Shown piece by piece: positions 1 through 9,676 of a stretch of DNA of 64,000 nucleotides. The notes under the pieces are model-generated. The model worked only from the letters and a program-made list of their open reading frames with translations, did no database searches and had not been told where the DNA came from. Position numbers and translations under genes: made by a program. The DNA is from Megalonaias nervosa (Eukaryota > Mollusca > Bivalvia > Unionida > Unionidae): the NCBI GenBank assembly GCA_016617855.1, contig JAECUM010012931.1, positions 1 to 64,000 of the forward strand, read 5' to 3'. Positions within the stretch are counted from its first letter, which is position 1; every line of letters begins with the position of its first letter.

Positions 1-74
<74 letters not shown>
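1..74. repeat. (TA)n microsatellite
   Basis: Uninterrupted alternating TA from the first base of the window to about 74. It probably continues beyond the window. Confidence 0.95.
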
Positions 75-77
<3 letters not shown>

Positions 78-2203
78 TTATGTATATCTGTAACGAAGTA
101 TCGAATTGGGTGTTTAAGTGATTGTAGATTCTAGTGGACAGACGTAAACAACACATTACATAGCCAACCTTTGTCCATGATTGAATAATTATACATTAAG
201 ACAATGACCATTGGTAACCAAATTGTTAACTTGGATTCGAGGTCAGGACGTTGGTTCTGCTGATGGAAAACCTTGCTCTATCGGATATTTGTCGGGTTGT
301 CTACTAAAAGTTCCGCTCTGTTACTGTTCATGACAACGAACGCTGCAAATTCAATCTTGGTATGCACATTATTTAAAAAATTTTGAAAGTTAACTATCAA
401 TCTTATGTTTTCATTTCATTTAATGTTATTAAAGAAAACATATAGCAATTAATAGCAATGAAGTGTACATGAAATAAGATTCACTATAGAACTTTTTCTG
501 GAGCGTACATATGTGCAAGGGGTTGTGAAGAGTTCACTCCCCTACAGTGCACTGTTTATGACCGTCAGGTTCATCTCCCATATGAAATAAAAAAAAAAAA
601 AAAAAAACAAAACAAAAAAAAACTTGTATGTGGTATAAATAAAGCAGACCTGACCTTCATGAGCAACATGCCGTGGAAATCTATACATTATTTTAGTTAC
701 TTTAAAGCTCTTGTTATGCATGTATCGATATGAATGTTTATTGCTAAGGATAGGTAGACGACAGCCATATGTAAACGAATTAATGTATCATACCATTTTG
801 TATAAGATATAGCTACCACATATGAACTTAGATGATCTTTTATTGCTAGGAATGGGTAGACGACAGGCACGAGTGTACGAAATATTGCTTTATACCATGT
901 TATATTATATATGATACCCTATTACATATGTATTTCGTTTACTTTAGCATTTCAAAAGCAGAGATTCAGTAACACAGCTTCCTTGCTACCTTCCTTCTGC
1001 CTTATCTCTTATAGCAGACTAGCTGGTGTGAACCTTTCTGAGAAATAAGGTCATTCACATAATATCATCATATTAGTTAGCATGTCATTGACCTTACTTA
1101 CATTTATCACATATTAGGTATAGTTTTTCTATAGTATGTGCATTTCATATAGTTTGATATTACCATACGTTAAAGTATCACTTTATGTGATTCTGATTGG
1201 TCCAAATTAAGCCCATGAAATTATTATGCAGTATCCTCTTTACTGATTGGCCGGGATCGTGGGAAATGTTTTTAACCCCGCCTTCTGGAATGTTTTGTTT
1301 TGAATGAACATTTTTTGGCGGCCATTTTTTAACTCGACTCGTGAAAGGAAATTGAGGAAAAATTATCTCGGCTGTCTGAATATGGATATGTTACCCCCAC
1401 AGTAGTTTGTTATGTCATGTTTAACAATATCATCATAAGAAAAATGGCGTAAAACTACAAGACAAGAACAACAATAAGAAGTAAAACTAAGGGTATTGAT
1501 TATTTGATAGCGGGTGGAGGGGAGGGGAGGGAGGAGGGCGGTATATCTGTAACATAGATATAGAATCCACCGTATATACAAGCGTGGTTTAAATGTTAAC
1601 TTAAGTAAATAAACTCACCTCTGTTCACAGAAGAATCTGGACATAAATGGGTCTCCTAACTGACAGAACTTTATCCAACCACAGCATCTTTACGCAGTAT
1701 ATATGGGATGCAAATCCGACTCAAAAAGAAATTTGTTTACGTCATCTGTACAGTCTATTGTTCCAAATCAAATGCTGCAAATATCCAGTCACAAATGCAT
1801 TGCAGTAAATGTGGGAAGTTTTGCATCCATTAATCTTATTTCACATGAAAATCGCAACAATGCAATGTTGAGTTCTGAAAGTGACATTTTAGGGTAAACA
1901 TGTACTCTAGGCCTACTGTACTGTGTACCGTATCAAACAATGTGGCAGCATCACATCGCATTGATCATTCTGTTTTGAAAAATGATTTTGTCCATATAAT
2001 GTTCTGTTTATTCGGATGGAAACTTTTTCTTTGATTTATAGTTTGTAAAAAAGTACAATCTACTTTTACCAGTTCAGCTTTGTTTGGGACTATATTTTAT
2101 GCACAACAAATGAAAGGTGCACCGTCTGTCAGAATGAACGAAATTATTCGTTCTTCGTTCTATTTAAATAATTTCCACTGAAATAAAAACTGTGATAAAA
2201 AGA
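75..2203. other. Non-coding host-like DNA
   Basis: AT-rich sequence with no convincing reading frame. It contains a poly(A) tract near 588-619 and an imperfect direct repeat around the shared phrase ggtagacgacag (about 752 and 853). The short open frames at 1363-1581 and 1703-1897 have no recognisable domain and biased composition, so I do not call them genes. Confidence 0.6.
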
Positions 2204-2345
2204 ATCTCAAATGGGTAATGATTTAATATTAAATTTGTGAAACTCGTTGAATAATGTCCGCTTCTGCTCGCCAAGGCTCGCAAAAATCTGGACATTATTT
2301 AACTCGTTTCATAAATTCAGTATTAAATCATTACCCATTTGAGAT
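2204..2345. repeat. Foldback / long palindrome
   Basis: A left arm of about 56 bp (2204-2259, beginning atctcaaatgggtaatg) is repeated almost perfectly in inverted orientation at 2290-2345, with a 30-bp loop. The arms end ATCTC...GAGAT. The structure resembles a foldback MITE. No target-site duplication is obvious. Confidence 0.8.
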
Positions 2346-2417
2346 CCTCTATATATAAGATCATGCTGACATAAAGATCCGGTGTAACAATGACCTTGGC
2401 ATCTGATTTGATTGATC

Positions 2418-2430
2418 CGCGCGCGCGCGC

Positions 2431-2518
<88 letters not shown>
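2418..2518. repeat. Compound microsatellite (GC)n-(GT)n-(GA)n
   Basis: Three dinucleotide runs follow one another without interruption: GC, then GT, then GA. The 69-residue open frame across it encodes only alternating RA, CV and RE, and is a by-product of the repeat. Confidence 0.95.
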
Positions 2519-2521
<3 letters not shown>

Positions 2522-4199
2522 TATACCAGTACATTTGATAAGAAAGTGTTCAGATTTAGGTGTTCATCAATAAACGCCCCTGTGCACTATTTTAACTAAT
2601 TCATAATATTTCATTTTATGCATTTATATGTATGCGTATTGCAAAAGGCAAAAGTACGCAAATTATGCAAATCTAAAATTTTACCATTTTATATTAAATA
2701 TATGGACATTCATTAGGTATCTTGCTACTTTGGCAATATAATGGCATACATGGCAATTACTCCGAGGCCATAGACCTTATACCGAAGGAATCCTTGGTCA
2801 AGGTGTACATTCTATCTGAATTGGATATCTCTTTCAGCAGACGCGCTGGGGTGACTCTACCTGATCATTAAGGTCATTCACATTAACATATTATATTGGC
2901 TATTTATTTAGAGGCACCATACCGTAAAAATATATAAGATTCAACTACTATAATATTTTCTGTGGAACCCTTAAAGACATAAATGATGTCTCAAATTTTA
3001 TACAAGTGTTATTAACAGTGTAATAAATCTTCTAATATGAGACAATTCGTGTATATCATTGATATAACACGAGATGTATACATTTTTCATTAAATGGAAA
3101 GAAGGGTTACAAAATTTTAGACAAGTGGTATCGTAAAGATACAGCGTACATGCTAGATATGTACTTTATTTATATCACATATAAATACACAAGCTTGCAT
3201 TTCCAAAGCAGTTAAACTTGACTTGTAATAAACTGCGTATTGACGGAATGAATGGAATGAATCAACTCTGCACAACCCTTGCCAGTGTGTCCGCTACAAA
3301 ATGCAGTTCAATATTTTTTTTTTTGCGAGCAATCGCAACCTCCTTTTCCAAATGATGTATTTCTTCCTCTATTTTCTGAACTTATATTTTCAATCAAATT
3401 AATTTAAAATAAATGATACATGTACGCTTTAAACATAAAAGATGGCTTAAATGAAGAAAGTAGAGCTATGCAAACGTAGAGCTAGGTACGTGAACCAGCG
3501 GCAAGTTGAAAATAATATGAAATATAAATCAAGGGAAATGAGGAACTAGAAAGAGAAGATTTCAAACAGTAATTGTATTACTGTAGATCGAAGTCATAAT
3601 TATGTTTTAATTAACATTTCTTCCGAACATACTGTTATTCCTCTGCTCCGTTGCTATCTTTCCTCTCCACCTCATGACGAAGGCGAGAATCCGCTAAGCT
3701 CGTTTTTCATCGACTTTTGTAGGTAATCTTCTACGATGGTCCAGAGACAGACAGACAGACAGACAGAGACATAGAGTGAGAGACAGATATGTGGTAATGC
3801 TATTGGCGAGGGTTACATAGAAGACATATATTCATAACCCTACCCTATGTTTATTGTTCGATTAATCTGCTAATCTACTGCCTTAGTAACTAATTTAGAG
3901 AAAGAAAGGGTAGAGGTGTGGGTAGAGCGTTACATGTAAATATCAAATAATATGTTTTCAGACGTTTATTAATAGTTTTGGATGGTTTTTGTAACGGAAG
4001 AAAGAAAAGCAAAGCTTTAAATAGATGCATGTGTCTTCCTCGTAACAAAAGTGTACCATATAACACCTTGATTAGCCATTGCAACTTTGTATCATTGGTA
4101 TTCCTGTCATTAAAGTCCCATTGAACGTGTACACCCAACCGTTACGACCTCCCAGTGTTACTTACTGCAAGTTCTGTTTTCTTGTTCACTCTGACGGAT

Positions 4200-4202
<3 letters not shown>
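2519..4202. other. Non-coding host-like DNA
   Basis: No gene seen. A short (GACA)n run lies near 3747-3768. The open frame 3890-4138 (-) shows no domain or sequence pattern I recognise. Confidence 0.5.

Positions 4203-4265
<63 letters not shown>
4203..4265. repeat. (TA)n microsatellite
   Basis: About 31 uninterrupted TA units. Confidence 0.95.
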
Positions 4266-4268
<3 letters not shown>

Positions 4269-4840
4269 ATGTGTGTGTTCGCTCAAAAGCTAAAAGAGAT
4301 TCAGAATATTTCAGGATGAAAACGTTCTTCGTTTGAGGTAACTGCAATTAATATCGCCCAAACAATTACCGAAAACAACATCAGTGCCCGAGACTCAGAA
4401 AATTAAATGTTTAACCTAATTTCAACTGGGAACAGTGAAAGGAATTCATCCGTGACGTAATATTAGAACCATCTAATACATTTACACTATAAATGAAATG
4501 CAAGTAATGTATATGCGAGCCAAGAATGTATGTCAGGAGAATAGTGTAGTGGGAAAACGTAGATTTCAAATGATGTTGATTATGATGATGATGATAACGA
4601 TGATCATGGCCATAATGAAAGGAACAATTATAATAATAACAACAATACTCTTAAAGAGTTAGAATGTGCATATTTAGCTCAAGGTGAGAAGTTACATCTA
4701 ACTACAATTTCTAAATAGTCTCCTAAATATAAACTTTTACGAAACTTAGTATGCTGTTATTGTATATATAATCCCATATATAATCAACACATCTCTATTT
4801 TAGGTCTTCTAGAAACAATAAATTCAAACAATGCTTTATT

Positions 4841-5190
4841 AAATTTTCTACCAAGAGGTAATTCATATATAATGCTGTATTAAATTTTCTACCAAGAGGT
4901 AATTCATATATAATGATGTATTAAATTTTCTACCAAGAGGTAATTCATATATAATGATGTATTAAATTTTCTACCAAGAGGTAATTCATATATAATGATG
5001 TATTAAAATTTTCTACCAAGAGGTAATTCATATATAATGATGTATTAAATTTTCTACCAAGAGGTAATTCATATATAATGCTATATTAAATTTTCTACCA
5101 AGAGGTAATTCATATATGACGCTGTATTAAATTTTCTACCAAGAGGTAATTCATATATCGCTGTATTAAATTTTCTACCATTAGAAAATT
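4841..5190. repeat. Tandem array, 41-bp unit, about 8 copies
   Basis: The phrase ctaccaagaggtaattcata recurs every 41 bp from about 4848, followed by an AT-rich half. Inner copies are almost identical and the outer ones drift. No coding potential, and no spacer pattern that would suggest a CRISPR. Confidence 0.92.
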
Positions 5191-5329
5191 CAGATAGAAA
5201 GCATTACTAAATGTTATATAATGAGCGATAATTCACATATAGTTTTGTTTTAAATCATCTAAAAGAAACAAAAAATTGATGTATAAGTCTAAAAGCTGCC
5301 ATTCAATGCCCAATCCACAATTAAAGCTA

Positions 5330-5935
5330 CAACGTTTGGATATACAACCATAATAGCATTTGAATATATAAATCTATTAGCGTTTGAATATACAACTCTA
5401 TCAGAATTTAAATACATAACTTTGTTAGCTTTGGAATATACAAAGCTATAAGAGGTTGAGTATATACCTCTGTATATACAATTCTTTTAGAGTCTGAATA
5501 CAAAATTATGTTATCTTTTGCATATACAACCCCGTCAGCGTTTGAGTATGCAACTCTGTTGGCGTGTGTATATATAGCTATATTAGCGTCTGAATCTGAG
5601 CCATTCTATTAGCTTCTTGATATTCAAACAGCTTATCGTTTGAATATACAACTCTATTGGCGTTTGGATATTAGAGTTCAAATATTAGCTCTAGTACGGT
5701 TTTGAGTATACAGTTTTATTAGCGTTTCAATATATAGGTCTGTTTTCGTTTGAATATACAACTCTTGTAGCATTTTAGTATACAACTCTTTTAGCATGTG
5801 AATATACGATATATATTAGCGTTTAAATATACAAGCATATTAGTCTTGGAATATACAACTCTGTTAGATTTTGAATATTACACTATATTAGAGTTTGAAT
5901 ATACAGCTCTGTTAGATTTAAAGCTTTATATTATA
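5330..5935. repeat. Degenerate 24-bp tandem array
   Basis: About 25 diverged copies of a 24-bp unit resembling agcgtttgaatatacaac plus six more bases. Because 24 is a multiple of 3, the short frame at 5798-5986 reads as an 8-residue periodic peptide (for example LDFEYYTI, LEFEYTAL). I regard that peptide as a by-product. Confidence 0.85.
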
Positions 5936-6459
5936 TACAGATCCGTATGTAACTGTAATAGCGACATCACCATAATATATGGATAGGGCTTATCGCCTTC
6001 ATTCTATGCGTACATTTTAATTCTGTACGTACATTTTAATTCTATGCATGTATTTTATATTACAATATGCTATATAGTATATTTTATAGTATGATATTTT
6101 ACATTTTGTATCCGTGATGTGCGTAAATTCTGTGGTTACTTCTTTATGGTCACGGCTGTACGTGTTGTGTAAAATGCTTGCCTTTACCGATCAAAGACGT
6201 ATCACCTCTGTCCGCGTCACAAGTTCTATCAGGTTGAGTTTGTGAGAAAGTTCACCAGTAGTTTACAATGGGTTGTTGGTTCATCTCAGGGTTTTCCCGG
6301 GCTGTGTCAGGTATACTGTCCACCATGTATAGCCTATCATCTCCTAAAAAATTGATTTTATGCTTAAGACAAATACAACAAGATTTCATCTTCATAACGG
6401 TCAATACTAATTATTGAATTTATTAAGTTTGTTATTACAATGCAATTTCGTTTCATAAT

Positions 6460-6875
6460 ATTCCATGTGAGTCAGTCTGTGCGCGTTTACAATTCGTGTC
6501 CTCATAGGCTGTGTGAGTGATTCTATGTGAATCTGTACGTCGGGTCCTGATATCCAGCATAAATGATTATATCTGCATCTCTAATTCCTCTCCTTATTTT
6601 CCGTTGAATGAGTTAATGTGCATCTGTATTTCCTGTCCTAGTATTCCATGTGAATGAGTCTGTCTGCAGTTGTAATTCGTGTGTTCGTTTTCCATGTTAG
6701 GAAGTCTATGTGCGTCTATAATTCTGTCCTCTGAGTGATTGAGTCTATGTGCATTAAATTCGTGTCAGCATTTTTCACTTGAGTGATTATATGGGCATTC
6801 TTAATTCATGACTTCATATTCGATATGAGTGATTCTATGTACATTTTTAATTCGTATGCTCATATTATGTGGGAA
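6460..6875. repeat. Degenerate ~46-bp tandem array at the left edge of the viral element
   Basis: Roughly nine diverged copies of a unit resembling gtgagtgattctatgtgcat followed by a tract like ctgtaattcgtgtcctcata. The last copy ends at about 6870, exactly where the AGCAGCAGG foldback begins, so this array was probably the landing site for the mobile DNA to its right. Confidence 0.7.
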
Positions 6876-7190
6876 AGCAGCAGGGAGGGTGAACAGACCA
6901 CTCTTATGATTAAGCCAAATTTTAGTGATAATTGAGGCAAGTGGTCTGTTCGACTGCCGTACCGCGAAATCATTTGTCTTAATCATAATGCAAATATATT
7001 CATTACCAAATGTCTGTCCATCCCCCCCCCCCCTTGCTGCGGTGGACCCTACAACTTGGTTTTCGAGCAAATTTTGCATTATGATTAAGACAAATGTGTA
7101 AGGTTCGACTGCCATACCGCGCATATCATATTCCCTTCTTGTCTGCTGTTATCTTACACACACATGTGGTCATTCACCCTTCCTGCTGCT
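6876..7190. mobile_element. Foldback element with AGCAGCAGG termini, left flank
   Basis: The segment begins agcagcagggagggtgaaca and ends with the near-complement (tggtcattcaccc...cctgctgct), giving ~25-bp terminal inverted repeats. Inside are two more inverted pairs: gaacagaccac (6891-6901) with gtggtctgttc, and a catttgtcttaatcataatg segment (about 6970) with its complement at 7071-7096. A 12-14 bp C run lies at 7023-7034. It abuts the terminal repeat of the large element at 7191 with no gap. It could be a MITE or the outermost part of the Polinton terminus. The 6-mer tgtggg lies just outside at 6868-6873 and recurs at 26061-26066, outside the last matching motif. Confidence 0.6.
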
Positions 7191-7324
7191 CGAGGGGCCC
7201 ATTGAAGGGTAACCGCTAGGATCTACTGATTATTTTTGATAAATTAAAATACAGACAAACATGCATACATACAGACATACATAGAAAGGGGAAATAATTC
7301 TCTAGCAGAGGAGGAGCAGAGTTA
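7191..7324. repeat. Left terminal inverted repeat of the Polinton-like element
   Basis: 134 bp that reappear in inverted orientation at 21673-21807 and again at 24782-24916, with only a few differences. The inner end reads gaggaggagcagagtta. The ATPase stop codon lies 8 bp further in. Terminal inverted repeats of 100 bp or more are typical of Polintons/Mavericks. Confidence 0.9.
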
Positions 7325-7332
7325 ATCACAGA

Positions 7333-8001
7333 TTAACCAAAGATTTTATCTAGACCTATACGATATCTGGATCTTGGATCATGTAGATTTATTGTAATAA
7401 ATCCAAACGGAACAGCTTGTGCTTGAGCAAAAAAGTTTCTGAACTTCATTATGTCCATATCCCCCGAACACCAAGTATAATAAATATTCTGTAAAGTATA
7501 ATTATCTACTCCATTAAACACAACCAAAATATTGCAGTTGTCTCTGATCACTTTAGGTATTTGTGTATATCTTTGTGTAACATAAATCACGTCCGTATTC
7601 TTGTGTCTACCTCGAGAAAATATTCTAGCCGGATTAGATTGTTTGTCCAACATAATATCATCGTACACCACTAAATTATTAATAAATCCATTTAGGTCAT
7701 CTACAGATGGGGCCTCATCAATATCGGTGATAAAGTCAACAACATCGTCTCCGTCTTTATTAACTGATTTCACTTTCTCATTAAAATCTTTAAGTACTTC
7801 GTAACAGTGCTGATCATCTACGGATGGTGCTACTAAATACAATTTACTCCATTTTAACCATCGCATTATTAAATTTAATAATAGTTGTGTTTTACCTGAT
7901 CCAGATGGACCTATTATAATCATTCTTATTGAATTTGGTAATGCTGAATGGTGCTTTACTGGTTCCTGTTTTCGTGTCGCCGAAAAATCAATTATATCCA
8001 T
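7333..8001 (-). CDS. A32-type genome-packaging ATPase (FtsK/HerA-like)
   Basis: The 222-residue protein is the packaging motor of Polintons, virophages and related dsDNA viruses: it pumps genomic DNA into preformed capsids using ATP. Walker A is GPSGSGKT at residues 31-38. Walker B is the hydrophobic run ending in DD (LVVYDDIM, about residue 113). It is followed by the A32 signature region, including RHKNTDVIYVTQR (about 131-143) and a C-terminal NILVVF strand. Length fits the family and the frame is intact. It is the first gene inside the left repeat, transcribed towards the repeat. Its ATG is only 12 bp from the ATG of the divergent phospholipase gene, so the two must share a promoter region. 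Confident call from motifs and context. Confidence 0.93.
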   Translation of the reverse strand: MDIIDFSATRKQEPVKHHSALPNSIRMIIIGPSGSGKTQLLLNLIMRWLKWSKLYLVAPSVDDQHCYEVLKDFNEKVKSVNKDGDDVVDFITDIDEAPSVDDLNGFINNLVVYDDIMLDKQSNPARIFSRGRHKNTDVIYVTQRYTQIPKVIRDNCNILVVFNGVDNYTLQNIYYTWCSGDMDIMKFRNFFAQAQAVPFGFITINLHDPRSRYRIGLDKIFG

Positions 8002-8013
8002 ATTATTAATAAC
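8002..8013. promoter_or_regulatory. Minimal divergent promoter/leader between ATPase and PLA2 genes
   Basis: Only 12 bp (attattaataac) separate the two divergent start codons, and 11 of the 12 bases... except one C are A or T. Any promoter core must therefore overlap the coding ends or be extremely compact. This matches the A/T-only leaders before nearly every other gene of the element. Confidence 0.5.
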
Positions 8014-8541
8014 ATGAGTCTATATTGTGTTCGATGTAGATTATCTACACCCACTACTGGACTGACAACAATAATAACAAAAAATAAACGACGTGCATTA
8101 ACAGGTAAATGTGTAAAATGCGGCACGAAAAAATATAAATTTATCTCCATGTCTGATTCCCTGACAAAGTCAGGTACAAAGACAGGTGGAGATATAGCCG
8201 CTTTATTAGGAAAATTACCAGGAACTCCGTGGGCTAAATATGCCGGTGAGAAACACCTTCCTGGATATAATTATTGTGGTCCTGGAACCCGACTTGACAT
8301 CCGACTTGATGATCAAGATCAACCAAGACCAGGAGAGTATCCAGTAAATAAGATTGATCAAGCATGTCATGTTCATGACGTTGCATATAAAAGTAAAGAT
8401 TTACAACAAAGGCATCTCGCAGATGTAAAATTGATTCATACATTAAATTCTATACCAAATAAATCTGTCAGAGATAAATTAGTTAGTTTTCTAATAAAAT
8501 CTGCCATGAAAAGTAAAATAATGTTAGGGGCTGGTAATTAA
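8014..8541 (+). CDS. Zinc-ribbon plus parvovirus-type phospholipase A2 protein
   Basis: Reading from the ATG at 8014 gives 175 residues. I chose this over the upstream frame start because it sits behind the A/T leader and begins a domain. Residues 1-45 carry two CxxC pairs (CVRC, about 5-8; CVKCG, about 33-37), like the small DUF5679-type zinc ribbon seen in several large DNA viruses. Residues 84-132 contain a calcium-binding loop (YNYCGPGTRL) and the catalytic helix DQACHVHDVAY, with the His-Asp pair at 121-122, as in the phospholipase A2 domain of parvovirus VP1. In that family the enzyme opens endosomal membranes during cell entry, so a virion-associated role is inferred. The frame is intact. 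The integrase ATG follows 17 bp after the stop. Confidence 0.85.
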   Translation: MSLYCVRCRLSTPTTGLTTIITKNKRRALTGKCVKCGTKKYKFISMSDSLTKSGTKTGGDIAALLGKLPGTPWAKYAGEKHLPGYNYCGPGTRLDIRLDDQDQPRPGEYPVNKIDQACHVHDVAYKSKDLQQRHLADVKLIHTLNSIPNKSVRDKLVSFLIKSAMKSKIMLGAGN

Positions 8542-8557
8542 TTATATAAATATTATA

Positions 8558-9676
8558 ATGGAATCCATTTATTATAGCCCAAGAGGATATTGGAGAGGTA
8601 GATCAGCGATTACTAAATTATCTGAAGCAGCAAAAGTCTCACGTTCTGTTGCTGCAGCGTGGTTAGCACGACAGGCAATATGGCAAATTTATCTACCACC
8701 ACCTAAAAATATTCAATATTCACATTTTGATGTCAGTGTCCCTAATGAGGTTCATCAAGCAGATATTTTGTTTTTACCACATGATACTGTTAAAACACGT
8801 GGACGAAAATCACGCACATACAAATACGCATTAACTGTCGTTGATGTTGCAAGTAGATATAAAGAAGCTGAACCATTATCAACAAAGACAGCGTTTGAAG
8901 TTTCATCTGCGTTTGAACGAATTTATCAGCGAGGACCTTTGCGATGGCCACAGTTATTACAGGTTGATCCTGGCAAAGAATTTCTAGGAGTAGTATTATC
9001 GTTAATGAAGAAATATAACGTTAAAATCAGACGAGGACATACTGAAATTCATCGTGATCAGGCAATTGTTGAACGATTTAATCGAACACTTGCCGAGCGG
9101 TTATTTGGATACCAATATGCAAAAGAAATATCTACTAACTTTAAATCCGGTGAGAGATCTCGTGAATGGGTTGCGAGGTTACCAAGTGTGATAGCTGCAT
9201 TAAATAATGAAATTACTCGTTCAACTTCCATGAAACCTTCTATTGCGATCACAAAAAAATATATACCCCGTAGTAATGACAGACAACAACCTCAACCAGT
9301 ATTAGGTAATGCAACTGTAAGATATTTATACGAACCTGGTGAACTTGAAGGTGGTAAAAAAAGAACAACCGATCCTATCTGGAGCGTGACTACACATACA
9401 ATTTCTAGTGTGGTTAGATCCACTGGTAGACCTCCAATTTACAGATTAGATTCGAGAGCCCCTCAACGTGGATTTGTACGTGAACAATTACAGGTAATTC
9501 CTAAAGACACAATTACCACCACATACAATTACATAACCAGAACCAGGGCGTCCAGCGCCCCGACGTCGATTACATTCAAGACAGGTCAGCATCACATTAT
9601 CACGTGTATGACCAAGATCACTATTAATTCTGTCTACGGTAAATTGTCTTGGATTATTATTCGAATATTGCCATAA
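8558..9676 (+). CDS. Polinton-type DDE integrase (retroviral-integrase fold)
   Basis: Catalyses insertion of the linear element into host DNA. The catalytic core shows D69 (HQADILFLP), D137 (LQVDPGKEF) and E172 (QAIVERFNRTL); the last two are 35 positions apart, close to the D,D-35-E spacing of retroviral integrases. An N-terminal helix-turn-helix-like stretch (about 15-45) precedes it. The C-terminal region (about 280-318) ends with the conserved-looking PPIYRLDSR and RGFVREQLQVIP. The open frame runs to 372 codons, but roughly the last 57 residues overlap the tail of the opposing polymerase gene and look non-conserved, so the functional end may be near residue 318. Starts behind an attataATG leader. 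Confidence 0.92.
   Translation: MESIYYSPRGYWRGRSAITKLSEAAKVSRSVAAAWLARQAIWQIYLPPPKNIQYSHFDVSVPNEVHQADILFLPHDTVKTRGRKSRTYKYALTVVDVASRYKEAEPLSTKTAFEVSSAFERIYQRGPLRWPQLLQVDPGKEFLGVVLSLMKKYNVKIRRGHTEIHRDQAIVERFNRTLAERLFGYQYAKEISTNFKSGERSREWVARLPSVIAALNNEITRSTSMKPSIAITKKYIPRSNDRQQPQPVLGNATVRYLYEPGELEGGKKRTTDPIWSVTTHTISSVVRSTGRPPIYRLDSRAPQRGFVREQLQVIPKDTITTTYNYITRTRASSAPTSITFKTGQHHIITCMTKITINSVYGKLSWIIIRILP

Noticed and set aside
2390..2599. 69-residue frame with RA/CV/RE runs
   Set aside because: Translation of a dinucleotide microsatellite.
4841..5190. CRISPR-like regular repeats
   Set aside because: Unit is continuous 41-bp tandem sequence with no unique spacers, in eukaryotic-type DNA.
7601..7804. 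Plus-strand frame inside the ATPase gene
   Set aside because: Antisense shadow of a clearly conserved gene.
9488..9676. Integrase C-terminal 57 residues as a chromodomain-like extension
   Set aside because: They are antisense to the HNH tail of the opposing gene and resemble no known domain; more likely an open-frame overlap.
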